Shown piece after piece: positions 47,528 to 55,685 of a DNA stretch of 64,000 nt (position 1 is its first letter; each line of letters opens with the position of its first letter). The position numbers and the translations under genes were made by a program. The DNA is from JAOPZW01 sp963764585 (GTDB lineage: Bacteria; Actinomycetota; Thermoleophilia; Solirubrobacterales; Solirubrobacteraceae): the NCBI GenBank assembly GCA_963764585.1, contig CAVXTB010000012.1, positions 124,001 through 188,000 on the forward strand, in the 5' to 3' direction. Below the pieces are notes generated by a model. It saw only the letters and a program-made list of their open reading frames with translations. It did no database searches and was not told the origin of the DNA.

Positions 47528-49027
47528 CTACCCCTTGACGCGGAAGGCGCCGCGCATGAACGGGTGGATGCGGCAGAAGTACGTGTACGTGCCCGGCGTC
47601 AGGTCGGTCGGCGTCGTCCAGCGCTTGCGATTGGCCGCGGCGGTGAAGCCGACGGGCCCGAAGCCCAGCTCACCGGAGTCGAAGACCGACGGGCCGTTGG
47701 CCAGCGGGAACGCGATCCCGGTCGTCGCCGTGCACGGCGTCCGGCACGCGGTGATCGTGTGGAAGATGTCGCGCCGGGCGTCCTCGTTGACGAAGGTCAG
47801 CGGCTGGCCGGCGTTGACGACCGGCGGGCGCGCGAGCGATCCGGTGGCCGAGAGGTCGCCCTGGCCGTAGACGAACTGCGAGATGTCGATCGTGCTCTTG
47901 CGCGGGCCGTCGGGCAGGCGCGTGGCATCGCGCAGCTGCGTGCTCGGCGCGCCGCCATGGTGGTTGTTCTCGGGCAGGTGGCCGTGCGTGAGGACCCCGG
48001 GGACGGCGACGTTCGTCACGAACGGGTCGGCCCCGCCGGCCGGCGCCGTCGTGATCGCCACCGGCATGATCGCCATCACCTCGTACCACGAGGTCGTGCG
48101 CGTGTCGTAGGTACCCGACACGCTGAGCACGTCGCCCTTCTTGACCGCCACGCGCCAGTTGGCCGGCGTGACCGTCATCGAGACGTCCCACGACACCGCG
48201 CCGGCCGGCTCGTAGTAGTGCGCGTCGGAGCGGAACAGCTCGACGGTCTGGCCGTTGCGCGTGAGCTTGAGGTCGGTGTACAGGCCGCCGGGGTGCAGGT
48301 GCCCGAAGCTGCCGACCAGCGTCGCGTCGTGGTCGACCGTCCACTGGTTGCGCACGAAGCCGTCGGAGGCGTAGGCGCTCGGGTCGTCGTCGGGGAAGGT
48401 GTAGCGGCCGTTGTGGCCGCTGCCCTGCAGCGCGTCGAAGACCGGGTAGGCCTTGATGCCCTCGACGTCGAGCCACTGCGTCTTGACCTCCTGCATCCCC
48501 TGCGCGGCCTTCGCGCGCAGCGGGATGAAGTCCATCTTCCAGGTGATGAAGACCTTCGTCGGCACCGGCGTGAGGTTGTGGATCATGTGGTTGAGGATCC
48601 ACTGGTCCGAGGTGCGGTAGCGCCAGCCGAAGCCGGCCGGCAGGTGCGCGACGGTCTTCTCCTCGCCGGCCGCCCAGGTCGGGCGGATCGGGTCGGTGCG
48701 GTTGGAGACGACCCAGACGGCGTGGTGCAGGTGGATGACGTCGACGCGCGGGACCTTGCCGTTCAGGTAGGTGAGGTTCGGCGCGAATGACGTGATCCAG
48801 CCCGGGCCGGGCGGCTTGAGGTCGTTGGCGGCCAGCGAGATCGTGTTCTGGCCGGGATCGATCTGCACGGGCCCCCAGCGGAACGTGATGTGGCGCACGC
48901 CGTCCTTGCCGGGCGTCGTGGTGATCGTTCCCTGCGGCGTGCGGACCGTGGTCGAGCGCGCCTGGGCGGCGGGCACGAGGACGAGCGCCACCAGCAGCGC
49001 AGCGAGCAGGGACGTGGTGGGCCGCAC
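47528..49027 (-). CDS. secreted Nod19-like protein with C-terminal cupredoxin domain
   Basis: 499 residues from ATG 49027. Signal peptide ~1-23. The N-terminal ~330 residues contain HLHHAVWVV, a LNHMIHNLT and a GHLHPGGLYTDL, a His pattern that recalls the copper monooxygenase-like SURNod19 fold (PF07712). The last ~110 residues are a plastocyanin-like domain: HTITAC and YFCRIHPFMRG supply His, Cys, His and Met ligands for a type 1 copper. An extracellular copper protein, perhaps a small oxidase; activity not established. Confidence 0.75.
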   Translation of the reverse strand: MRPTTSLLAALLVALVLVPAAQARSTTVRTPQGTITTTPGKDGVRHITFRWGPVQIDPGQNTISLAANDLKPPGPGWITSFAPNLTYLNGKVPRVDVIHLHHAVWVVSNRTDPIRPTWAAGEEKTVAHLPAGFGWRYRTSDQWILNHMIHNLTPVPTKVFITWKMDFIPLRAKAAQGMQEVKTQWLDVEGIKAYPVFDALQGSGHNGRYTFPDDDPSAYASDGFVRNQWTVDHDATLVGSFGHLHPGGLYTDLKLTRNGQTVELFRSDAHYYEPAGAVSWDVSMTVTPANWRVAVKKGDVLSVSGTYDTRTTSWYEVMAIMPVAITTAPAGGADPFVTNVAVPGVLTHGHLPENNHHGGAPSTQLRDATRLPDGPRKSTIDISQFVYGQGDLSATGSLARPPVVNAGQPLTFVNEDARRDIFHTITACRTPCTATTGIAFPLANGPSVFDSGELGFGPVGFTAAANRKRWTTPTDLTPGTYTYFCRIHPFMRGAFRVKG

Positions 49028-49036
49028 GGCCGCAGC

Positions 49037-49579
49037 CTACTGAATGCGTTTCGACATGAACGCCAATGGGACGCCGCAGCCCGCGCTCCTGCGCAGCGTC
49101 GCGATGCGCCGCCCGGGCTGCACCGCGTCGCGGATCTGGCCGAGGTCGTCGCCGAGGCGCGCGGCGAGCGCGTCGAGGTCCTCGACCACGACGGTCAGCC
49201 CCCAGAACGCGGTCCGCTCGCCGGCCGGCGCGACGACCTCGAGCAGCGTCTCGCCGAGGCGGAAGAAGGCCTGGCGGCGCCCCTCCCCCGCGTCGCGGAT
49301 GCGCCGCAGCTCCAGGCCGAGCGCCTCGAGCTCGGCGATCGCGCCCTCGAGGTCGGGTGCGGTCATCACGACGTGGTCGATCTCGATCGCGCCGTTGGGG
49401 TGGCGCGGCGCTCCGCTTTCGGGCGCGTCGCCCAGCGTCCAGCCGGCGATGCCGCCGCCCGCGCCGGTCAGCCGCAGCTCGGTCGCGCCGATCCGGCAGC
49501 GCCCGTCGTCGACCGTGAACCCCAGGCGCTCCCAGGCGGCCGGCGCGTCGCCGAGCTCGAGCGCCGCGAGGGCCGTCAC
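49037..49579 (-). CDS. VOC-fold (glyoxalase-like) protein
   Basis: 180 residues from GTG 49579, overlapping the ABC transporter stop as GTGA. IEIDHVVMTAPDLEGAIAEL is the first VOC module; the second half has TLLEVVAPAGERTAFWGLTVVVEDLDALAARLG. One metal His and Glu are visible. Like glyoxalase_3-type proteins of actinomycetes. Substrate unknown; translation is coupled to the exporter, so it may modify the same compound. Confidence 0.82.
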   Translation of the reverse strand: MTALAALELGDAPAAWERLGFTVDDGRCRIGATELRLTGAGGGIAGWTLGDAPESGAPRHPNGAIEIDHVVMTAPDLEGAIAELEALGLELRRIRDAGEGRRQAFFRLGETLLEVVAPAGERTAFWGLTVVVEDLDALAARLGDDLGQIRDAVQPGRRIATLRRSAGCGVPLAFMSKRIQ

Positions 49580-51330
49580 ACCGCGACGGGCTCGTCGGCG
49601 TCGCGTGCGGCCAGCGTCGCGTAGCGCCCGCCGAGCGCGAGCAGCTCGGCGTGGGTGCCGCGCTCGACGATGCGCCCGCGGTCGAGCACGACGATCTCGT
49701 CGGCGTCGCGGATCGTCGACAGGCGGTGGGCGATGGCGAGCGTCGTGCGGCCCTCGGCCAGCCGGTCGAGCGCTTCCTGCACGGCGCGCTCGGTCTCGTT
49801 GTCCAGCGCGCTCGTGGCTTCGTCGAGGACGAGCACGGGCGGGTTGCGCAGGACCGTGCGGGCGATCGCGATGCGCTGCTTCTCGCCGCCCGAGAAGCGG
49901 TAGCCACGCTCGCCGACGACCGTGTCGTAGCCGTCGGGCAGGCTCGCGATGAGGTCGTGGATCTGCGCGGCGCGCGCGGCCTCCTCGAGCTCTGCGTCCG
50001 ACGCGTCGGGCTTGGCGAAGCGCAGGTTCTCGCGCACGGTGGCGTGGAAGAGGTAGGTCTCCTGCGACACGAGCCCGACCGTGCGCGCCAGCGACGCGAA
50101 CGAGAGGTCGCGCAGGTCGGTGCCGTCGACGGTCACGCGGCCCGTCGTGGCGTCGTAGAGGCGCGCGACGAGGTAGCCGAGCGTCGTCTTGCCCGACCCG
50201 GTCTCCCCGACGAGTGCCGTCGTCGTCCCGGGCGCCACGACGAGGTCGATGTCCTCGAGCGTCGGCGGCGCGTCGGGGTCGTAGCCGAACGACACGCCCT
50301 CGAAGCGCACCTCGCCGCGCACCGCCTCGAGCTCGACCGGGTCCTCGCGCTCGGCGATGTCGACCGGCAGGTCGAGGTACTCGAAGATGCGGTGGAAGAG
50401 CGCCAGCGACGTCTGGATGTCGATCCCCACCGACAGCAGCTGCCCGAGCGGGAAGAACAGCCGCGTCTGCAGCGTGGTGAAGGCGACCACGGTGCCGATC
50501 GAGATCGCCGCGCCGCCCTGGGCGATCGAGTAGCCGGCGAACCAGTAGACGAGCGCGGGCATGATCGCGAAGGCCATCTGCACGCTCGCCATGCGCCAGC
50601 GGCCGGCCATCCGGCTGCGGACCTCGAGGTCGGCCAGGTCGGCCGACTCGCGCGTGAAGCGCTCGGCCAGCTCGGGCGCGCGGCCCATCGTCTTGCCCAG
50701 GAGGATGCCGCTGACGCTCAGCGACTCCTCGACCAGCGAGCTCATGTCGGCCAGGCGGCCCTGGCGCTCGGCGGTGATGCGCTTGCGCTCGCGCCCGACG
50801 CGGCGGGTCAGCCACACGAAGAACGGCAGCAGCGCGAGGCTGAACGCGGCCAGCCGCCAGTCCAGCGCGAACATCGCTACGACGGTGGCCAGGACCGTCG
50901 TCACGCTGGAGACGATCGACGTGGCCGTCGAGGTGACGACGTTCTGCACGCCGCCGATGTCGTTGGCGATGCGCGACTGCACCTCGCCGGTGCGCGTCCG
51001 CGTGAAGAAGGCCAGCGACAGGCGCTGCAGGTGGCGGTAGACCGCGGCGCGCAGGTCGTGCATGACGCGCTGGCCGACCGCGTTGGACAGCCACGTCTGC
51101 GCGACGCCGAGCGCGCCGGTGGCGATCGAGATCGCGACCATGCCGGCCACGAGCATCGTCAGCAGGCTCGTGTCGCGGTCGGGGATCGCGCGGTCGAGCA
51201 CCTCGCGCAGCAGGAACGGCGAGATCATGCTCAGCCCGGCCGAGATGCCGATGAGCCCGAGCACCGTCGCCAGCCGCACTCGGTACGGCTTGAACAGGCG
51301 GGCGATGCGCGCGGTGTCCGTGCTCCTCAC
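49576..51330 (-). CDS. ABC transporter, fused permease and ATP-binding subunits
   Basis: 584 residues from GTG 51330. Six membrane helices (residues ~20-310), then the nucleotide-binding domain: Walker A VGETGSGKTTLGYL, signature FSGGEKQR, Walker B PVLVLDEATSALD and the switch His in LAIAHRLS. Type I (MsbA/LmrA-like) half-transporter that works as a dimer; exports lipids or drugs. A 19-bp inverted repeat directly upstream (51351-51369) is a likely repressor site. Coupled to the VOC gene. Confidence 0.94.
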   Translation of the reverse strand: MRSTDTARIARLFKPYRVRLATVLGLIGISAGLSMISPFLLREVLDRAIPDRDTSLLTMLVAGMVAISIATGALGVAQTWLSNAVGQRVMHDLRAAVYRHLQRLSLAFFTRTRTGEVQSRIANDIGGVQNVVTSTATSIVSSVTTVLATVVAMFALDWRLAAFSLALLPFFVWLTRRVGRERKRITAERQGRLADMSSLVEESLSVSGILLGKTMGRAPELAERFTRESADLADLEVRSRMAGRWRMASVQMAFAIMPALVYWFAGYSIAQGGAAISIGTVVAFTTLQTRLFFPLGQLLSVGIDIQTSLALFHRIFEYLDLPVDIAEREDPVELEAVRGEVRFEGVSFGYDPDAPPTLEDIDLVVAPGTTTALVGETGSGKTTLGYLVARLYDATTGRVTVDGTDLRDLSFASLARTVGLVSQETYLFHATVRENLRFAKPDASDAELEEAARAAQIHDLIASLPDGYDTVVGERGYRFSGGEKQRIAIARTVLRNPPVLVLDEATSALDNETERAVQEALDRLAEGRTTLAIAHRLSTIRDADEIVVLDRGRIVERGTHAELLALGGRYATLAARDADEPVAV

Positions 51331-51350
51331 GGCGCACCAGGATAGCGTAT

Positions 51351-51369
51351 TAGTTGACTACTTCAACTA
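51351..51369. promoter_or_regulatory. inverted repeat, MarR-type operator candidate
   Basis: TAGTTGA, five bases, TCAACTA, 20 bp upstream of the ABC transporter start. AT-rich in GC-rich surroundings. TAGTTGA...TCAACTA symmetry is typical of MarR-family sites. It overlaps the stop codon of the upstream glycosyltransferase. No marR gene is in this window. Confidence 0.55.
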
Positions 51370-52711
51370 TCCCGCACCGGCGACGGCCTCACCCGCCTCG
51401 GCCGCGGCGACCTGCTCGAACAGGCCGCACAGGCGCTCGGCCAGCGCGGGCCAGGCGAAGCGCACGAGCACGTCGCGCCGCGCGGCGGCGCCGCGGCGCA
51501 GCCGCTCCTCGGGGTGGTCGATCGCCTGGGCCAGCGCGCCGGCGAGCGCGATCTCGTCGTCGGGCGCGACGAGCCATCCCGTCCGGCCGGGACGCACGAT
51601 GTCGGCGGGGCCGAAGCGGTCGACCGCGATCGCGGACAGGCCGCAGGCCATGCCCTCGACGAGCGCCGAGCCGAACTGCTCGCGCACCGACGCCAGCACG
51701 ACGGCGTCCGAGGCGGCGAAGAACCGGGGCAGCGCGTCGTGCTCGTGCCAGCCCGCGAGATACACGTCCTCGGCGCCGGTCGCGCGGATCGTGTCGTAGG
51801 GGTGCTCGCCCTCCCACTCGCCCGGGTAGCCGCCGACGAAGACGAGCGATGCCGGGCGCGCGCAGCGCGGCGCGTGCGCGGGCGAAGGCGCCGATGAGCA
51901 GGCCGATGCGCTTGACCTCGGTGAAGCGGCTGGCCGAGACGAGCACGGGGCCGCCGGCCACGGCCGCCGCCTGCTCGGCGGTGTAGGCGACCGAGCCCTC
52001 CTCGCCGCCGGGCCGCCAGCCGTGCGGATCCTCGACGAGCACCTCGCGCCAGAACGCTGCGCGGTCGACGGCGCGCGGCGCGAAGCGCTCGGGGTCGAAG
52101 CCGTTGGGCGCGACCACGCAGCGCGCGGGGTCGATGTCGAGCAGGCGCTGCGCGCGGTCGATCTGGCTGCGTGAGAGCACCAGCACGCGCTCGCAGCGTT
52201 GCGCCCAGCGCCGCATGCGGCGCTGCCACGCTTCGGCGTGGCGCCAGGTCGCCGGCGCGCCCGCGTCGATGCGCTCGAGCATGAGCAGCTCGGTGCCGTG
52301 CAGATGGCCGACGATCGGGACGCTGGGAGCGACGCGAGCGGCGGCCTCGTGGATCGGGGTGAGGTGGTGCAGGTGCAGGACGTCGGCGTCGGCGGCGCCC
52401 GCCACCTGCAGCGCGCGCGACCAGGCCTCGACGTGCTCCTCGCAGGCGCGGTCGTCGAGGGCGGCGAAGACGCGGTCGGGCGCGTCGGGTCGGTCTTCGT
52501 AGGACGGATGCATCGGGGCGTCGCCACGCGCGAAGTCGACCGCGTGCACGTCGAGGCCGTCGTAGAAGCGCTCGGCGTCGCCGTGGCCCGGCAGGGACCC
52601 CGAGACGATCCTCACCTCGCACCCGTGCGCGGGCAGCTCGCGCGCGAGCGCGCGCGCCACGTGGGCCGAGCCACCGCGCGGGAAGAACATGAGGGCGCTG
52701 AGCACGCGCAC
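51367..52711 (-). pseudogene. glycosyltransferase family 4 gene with a frameshift
   Basis: GTG 52711 starts a normal GT4 protein (MRVLSALMFFPRGGSAHVAR). One frame carries it through VSASRFTEVKRIGLLIGAFA; the homologous continuation SLVFVGGYPGEWEGEHPYD, then REQFGSALVEGMACGLSAIA (donor site), is in another frame ending at TAG 51367. The break lies in the G/C-rich run about 51862-51885. Neither fragment is functional alone. It may be a true mutation or a sequencing error in the homopolymer-like run. If intact it would be about 447 residues. A 17-bp palindrome sits just before its start. Confidence 0.8.
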
Positions 52712-52712
52712 C

Positions 52713-52729
52713 TTCCTGTTGTACAGGAA
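52713..52729. promoter_or_regulatory. perfect 17-bp inverted repeat upstream of the glycosyltransferase
   Basis: TTCCTGT-tgt-ACAGGAA between the NAGPA-like stop (52734) and the glycosyltransferase start (52711). Seven-base arms and a 3-bp spacer suit a TetR-type site; a short transcript hairpin is the alternative. Confidence 0.5.
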
Positions 52730-52733
52730 CCTG

Positions 52734-53528
52734 TTACCGAGGCGTGAAGGCGATCACGGTCGAGACCGGCCGGCCGCCGGCGAGCACGATCCCGTGCTCC
52801 TCGCGCGGCACGTTGCGCAGCCGGCCGGCGCAGACCAGCGACGTCGAGCCGCCGCCGTCGAGGTTCAGCGCGGCGTGCGCGCCGAGCGCGACGAGCGCGT
52901 CGGCGAGCTCCGCGAGGCTCAGCCCGGCCTCGTCGTCGGCCCGCCCGTCGCAGGCCACCGCGAGCATCCGGCGGTTGGCGGTCAGCGCCAGCGCCGCGCG
53001 CGGATAGCGCCCGGCGGTGATGTCCGAGTCGAACTGGCGCTGCCCGGCCGAGAAGCCCTCGACGTCGCCGTCGACGCACGCCATCCCGTCCTTGACCAGC
53101 AGCGGGCCGGCCTGCAGGAGGTCGCCGGTGGGCTCGGCCGCGATCTCGCCGCGGTGGGCCACCGTCACGCGGTTGCCGCTGACGTGCAGGCAGGCGCGCA
53201 GGCCGTCCCACGGCGCGTCGAACGGCTGCGCCGCGCGCGCGATGCCGCTCGTGCGAAGCTCGCCCAGCGGCATCCCGCCGGGCCGCACGAAGAACCCGCC
53301 GACGATCGCCTCGGCAACGCGGTGCTCGCGGCACCAGCGCTCCACCGGCGTCGGCTGCGCGAGCCGGTGCACGCGGGGCATGGTGCGCCGCAGGTCGTAG
53401 GTCGCGACGTGCAGCGTCGTCCCCGCGCCGTCGCTGAGGTCGATGCGCAGGCGCTGGAGATGGCGCGGATGCGTCCCGAGCGCGCGTGCCGCGGCGCTGG
53501 CGAGCGGAGTCCGAAGGCGGGCATCCAT
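52734..53528 (-). CDS. phosphodiester glycosidase family (NAGPA-like) protein
   Basis: 264 residues from ATG 53528. The NAGPA domain (PF09992) is recognised by AIVGGFFVRPGGMPLGEL, LLVKDGMACVDGD and the C-terminal AALNLDGGGSTSLV motif. Members cleave GlcNAc from phosphodiester-linked mannose or act on wall glycans. No signal peptide is evident from this start, though upstream in-frame codons exist up to 53705. Upstream of the glycosyltransferase on the same strand. Confidence 0.85.
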   Translation of the reverse strand: MDARLRTPLASAAARALGTHPRHLQRLRIDLSDGAGTTLHVATYDLRRTMPRVHRLAQPTPVERWCREHRVAEAIVGGFFVRPGGMPLGELRTSGIARAAQPFDAPWDGLRACLHVSGNRVTVAHRGEIAAEPTGDLLQAGPLLVKDGMACVDGDVEGFSAGQRQFDSDITAGRYPRAALALTANRRMLAVACDGRADDEAGLSLAELADALVALGAHAALNLDGGGSTSLVCAGRLRNVPREEHGIVLAGGRPVSTVIAFTPR

Positions 53529-53584
53529 GCTGCTTCTGCGGCGCAGGGTGGCAGATGGCGCGGCGGATGGCGCCGTCCGTTCGA

Positions 53585-54178
53585 TCAGGCGTGCGCCCGC
53601 CGGCGCCGGCGGAAGACGTCGCCCTTCGTGCGGTTGCCGCAGATGCGCATCGAGCACCACTGCGCCGAGCGGTTGCGCGAGGTGTCGTAGAAGGCCCAGC
53701 CGCACTTCGCGTGCGGGCAGGCCTTCAGGCGCGCGAACGTGCCGTCATGGCGTGCCTCGAGGACGATCGCCAGAGCGAGCGCGCAGGCGGCGTCGGGGCC
53801 GTCGCCGAGCGGCTCGAGGGTGCCGGTGGCGAGGCTCGGGGCCAGCGCCGCCCTGGGCGCGACCGTGCGCGCCAGGGCGTCAATGAGGTCCAGCTGCGCC
53901 GCGGCGTCGCCGCCGTCGTGGTTGGCCAGGCAGACGCCGCGCAGGGCCTCGCGCAGCTCGATCGCCCGCTGCACGTCGGCGGTCGCCGGCGTGCCGCCGA
54001 ACCCCCGCGCTGACAGCCATGCCGCGTAGGCCGCCGGCGAGGACCACACTTCGTCGCCATGGGTGTCGAGGTCCCAGAAGGTGTTGAGGAAGGCCTGCAC
54101 GTAGCCCAGCCGCCCGGGGGCCGGCGGGCGTCCGGCGGGCTGCTTGCCGGCGTCGAAGCGATCCACGGACGGCAACAT
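53585..54178 (-). CDS. CGNR zinc-finger domain protein
   Basis: 197 residues from ATG 54178 (a GTG two codons earlier is possible). The N-terminal ABATE-like region (YVQAFLNTFWDLD, AIELREALR) precedes the C-terminal zinc finger CPHAKCGWAFYDTSRNRSAQ then WCSMRICGNR, the CGNR signature (PF11706). These proteins are probable DNA-binding regulators of actinobacteria. Divergent from the zinc-ribbon membrane gene, with a 22-bp palindrome over the intervening promoter, which it may bind. An Arg-rich tail ends the protein. Confidence 0.9.
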   Translation of the reverse strand: MLPSVDRFDAGKQPAGRPPAPGRLGYVQAFLNTFWDLDTHGDEVWSSPAAYAAWLSARGFGGTPATADVQRAIELREALRGVCLANHDGGDAAAQLDLIDALARTVAPRAALAPSLATGTLEPLGDGPDAACALALAIVLEARHDGTFARLKACPHAKCGWAFYDTSRNRSAQWCSMRICGNRTKGDVFRRRRRAHA

Positions 54179-54207
54179 TGACACGAACCAGTCATCGTGT
54201 CTACGCT
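54178..54207 (+). promoter_or_regulatory. promoter with operator in the divergent CGNR region
   Basis: TTGACA (54178-54183), 18 bp, TACGCT (54202-54207): a near-consensus promoter for the zinc-ribbon gene. A 22-bp inverted repeat, GACACGA (54180-54186), 8 bases, TCGTGTC (54195-54201), spans the -35 and spacer. Bound repressor would block polymerase; the ATG of the CGNR gene touches the -35. Confidence 0.65.
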
Positions 54208-54226
54208 GGTTAGGTTGTCGCCTGTC

Positions 54227-54988
54227 ATGACCGAGCTGCCCCTTCGCACGTGTCCGCACTGCGGCTTCGAGGAGCGCTCGGAGCGCGAGCGCTGCAGCCG
54301 CTGCGGCAAGTCGGTCCTCGTCCGCGCCCCGCGGCTGCGCGGGCGCCGGCGGACGGCGGCGATCTGGGGCGGCCTCGGCGCCCTCGTCGTCGTCGTCGCG
54401 GCGATCGCGATCGTGCTGAGCACGGTCGTCTCCAACCGCGACAAGCGTGAGCGCAGCGCGGCCGAGAAGGCCGTGGCCGCGGAGAAGGCGCGCCTCCGGC
54501 GCCTCCAGGCCCCCCACCGCGGCTCGGCCGTCGCGCTGCGCCCGCCCGCCGGCGCCTCCGACGCGCACGTCCTCGCCGCCCGCGCCGCCCTGGTGCGGGC
54601 GGCCGAGGGCTCGATCACGCGCGACGCCCAGGCCCGCGACCGCGCGGGCGAGCTGCAGGGCCCGATCGTCGCCACCGAGTGCGGCCCGCTGCTGAAGGCC
54701 AAGGACGCCGTCCCCGACGACCGCGTCCTGTCCAAGCCGATCGGCCGCTACGACTGCGTCGCCGTGAAGCGCGCGATCACCGGCGAGTCCGGCCAGTCCG
54801 TCGGGCGCCTGGGCTTCGCCTTCGTCGCGGCCCTGGACTTCAAGCGCTTCACCTACGTCTGGTGCCGCAACACGCCCGCGCAGGGCGAGCGCGGAGTGGC
54901 GCTCGCGTTCGTGCGCCTCGATCGGGCGTGCCTGGCCGCCAAGGGGCGCGCGCTGGGCACCGGGTACGTGGACGTGCCGGGGAGCTAG
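54227..54988 (+). CDS. zinc-ribbon, single-pass membrane protein
   Basis: 253 residues from ATG 54227. Cytosolic zinc ribbon CPHCGF...CSRCGK at residues 8-27, one membrane helix at ~45-66 (IWGGLGALVVVVAAIAIVL), a helical EKAVAAEKARLRRL linker, then a ~170-residue extracytoplasmic domain with paired Cys (ATECGPLL, RYDCVAV, VWCRN, RACLA). Similar proteins occur across Solirubrobacterales without a function. Under the promoter at 54178. Ends before two strong hairpins that separate it from the convergent gene. Confidence 0.8.
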   Translation: MTELPLRTCPHCGFEERSERERCSRCGKSVLVRAPRLRGRRRTAAIWGGLGALVVVVAAIAIVLSTVVSNRDKRERSAAEKAVAAEKARLRRLQAPHRGSAVALRPPAGASDAHVLAARAALVRAAEGSITRDAQARDRAGELQGPIVATECGPLLKAKDAVPDDRVLSKPIGRYDCVAVKRAITGESGQSVGRLGFAFVAALDFKRFTYVWCRNTPAQGERGVALAFVRLDRACLAAKGRALGTGYVDVPGS

Positions 54989-55036
54989 GCGGGTCCGCGG
55001 GCGCGGGCGGTCGCTGCGGGCGTGAGCTACCGCGGA

Positions 55037-55119
55037 CTGTCCTGACTTTGGGGCGTCATGGCCCCTTAGTCAGGACAGCGTGGTCGATAGCTGTTGCACA
55101 GCAACAGTTGGCGACCACG
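55037..55119. terminator. two abutting perfect hairpins between convergent genes
   Basis: Hairpin 1: 55037-55046 with 55069-55078 (10 bp), inner GGGGC 55050-55054 with GCCCC 55061-55065. Hairpin 2 starts on the next base: 55079-55086 with 55112-55119 (8 bp), inner 55091-55097 with 55101-55107. They probably end transcription in both directions. Hairpin 1 resembles the core of the 14.1-kb inverted repeat, so it may belong to a dispersed family. Confidence 0.65.
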
Positions 55120-55203
55120 GTGCGGGCCGCGAGCGATGGCGCCCGCCCGCCCTCGGTGCCCTCGCCGCGCGGTGCGACGAGCGCGAGCGGACGACCGAAG
55201 CGC

Positions 55204-55599
55204 CTACCGGTTCTTCCGCCGCTGCGCCTTCGCCGCGCGCGCCTTCGCCCGCGCGCGCTGCTTGGCCTCGGCGCGGTGCTTGTGCGGCACGCCGGCGCCG
55301 GCGGTCTCGGCGCGGCCGGGGTGGCGCGACAGGCGCCGGGCGCGCTCGCGCGCGTCGCCGACGATCGCGAAGCCGATGCCGGCCAGCAGGATCACGCCGG
55401 CGCAGAAGATCAGGACCTCCTGCCAGGTCTTCAGGCCGCCGTTGCCGGTGCTGCTGGTGGTGTCCGGCGGCGCTGCGGTCTGCGTCTGCGTCTGCTCCGC
55501 GCCCAGCGTCGGAGCCTGCTGGGCGACCGCGGGAGCGGCGCAGGCGAGCACCACGGCAAGCGCCGCGAGGGCGAGCAGTGACCTCAGGCGGACCGGCAT
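55204..55599 (-). CDS. small membrane protein with signal peptide and basic tail
   Basis: 131 residues from ATG 55599. Signal peptide ~1-26 (LRSLLALAALAVVLACAAPAVAQ), a Gln/Thr-rich external stretch (~30-55), one membrane helix at ~60-80 (EVLIFCAGVILLAGIGFAIVG) and a cytosolic tail very rich in Arg/Lys/Ala that ends at RRKNR. No family or motif. The tail could bind nucleic acid or acidic lipid. Monocistronic, convergent to the zinc-ribbon membrane gene. Confidence 0.8.
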   Translation of the reverse strand: MPVRLRSLLALAALAVVLACAAPAVAQQAPTLGAEQTQTQTAAPPDTTSSTGNGGLKTWQEVLIFCAGVILLAGIGFAIVGDARERARRLSRHPGRAETAGAGVPHKHRAEAKQRARAKARAAKAQRRKNR

Positions 55600-55685
55600 C
55601 GCCGGCGAGTGTAGGGATTCCGCGGGCGGCGGCGAGGCAGCGGAGGGGGTCCGCGCTGGCGGTGGCGCTAGATTCCATCTTCACC

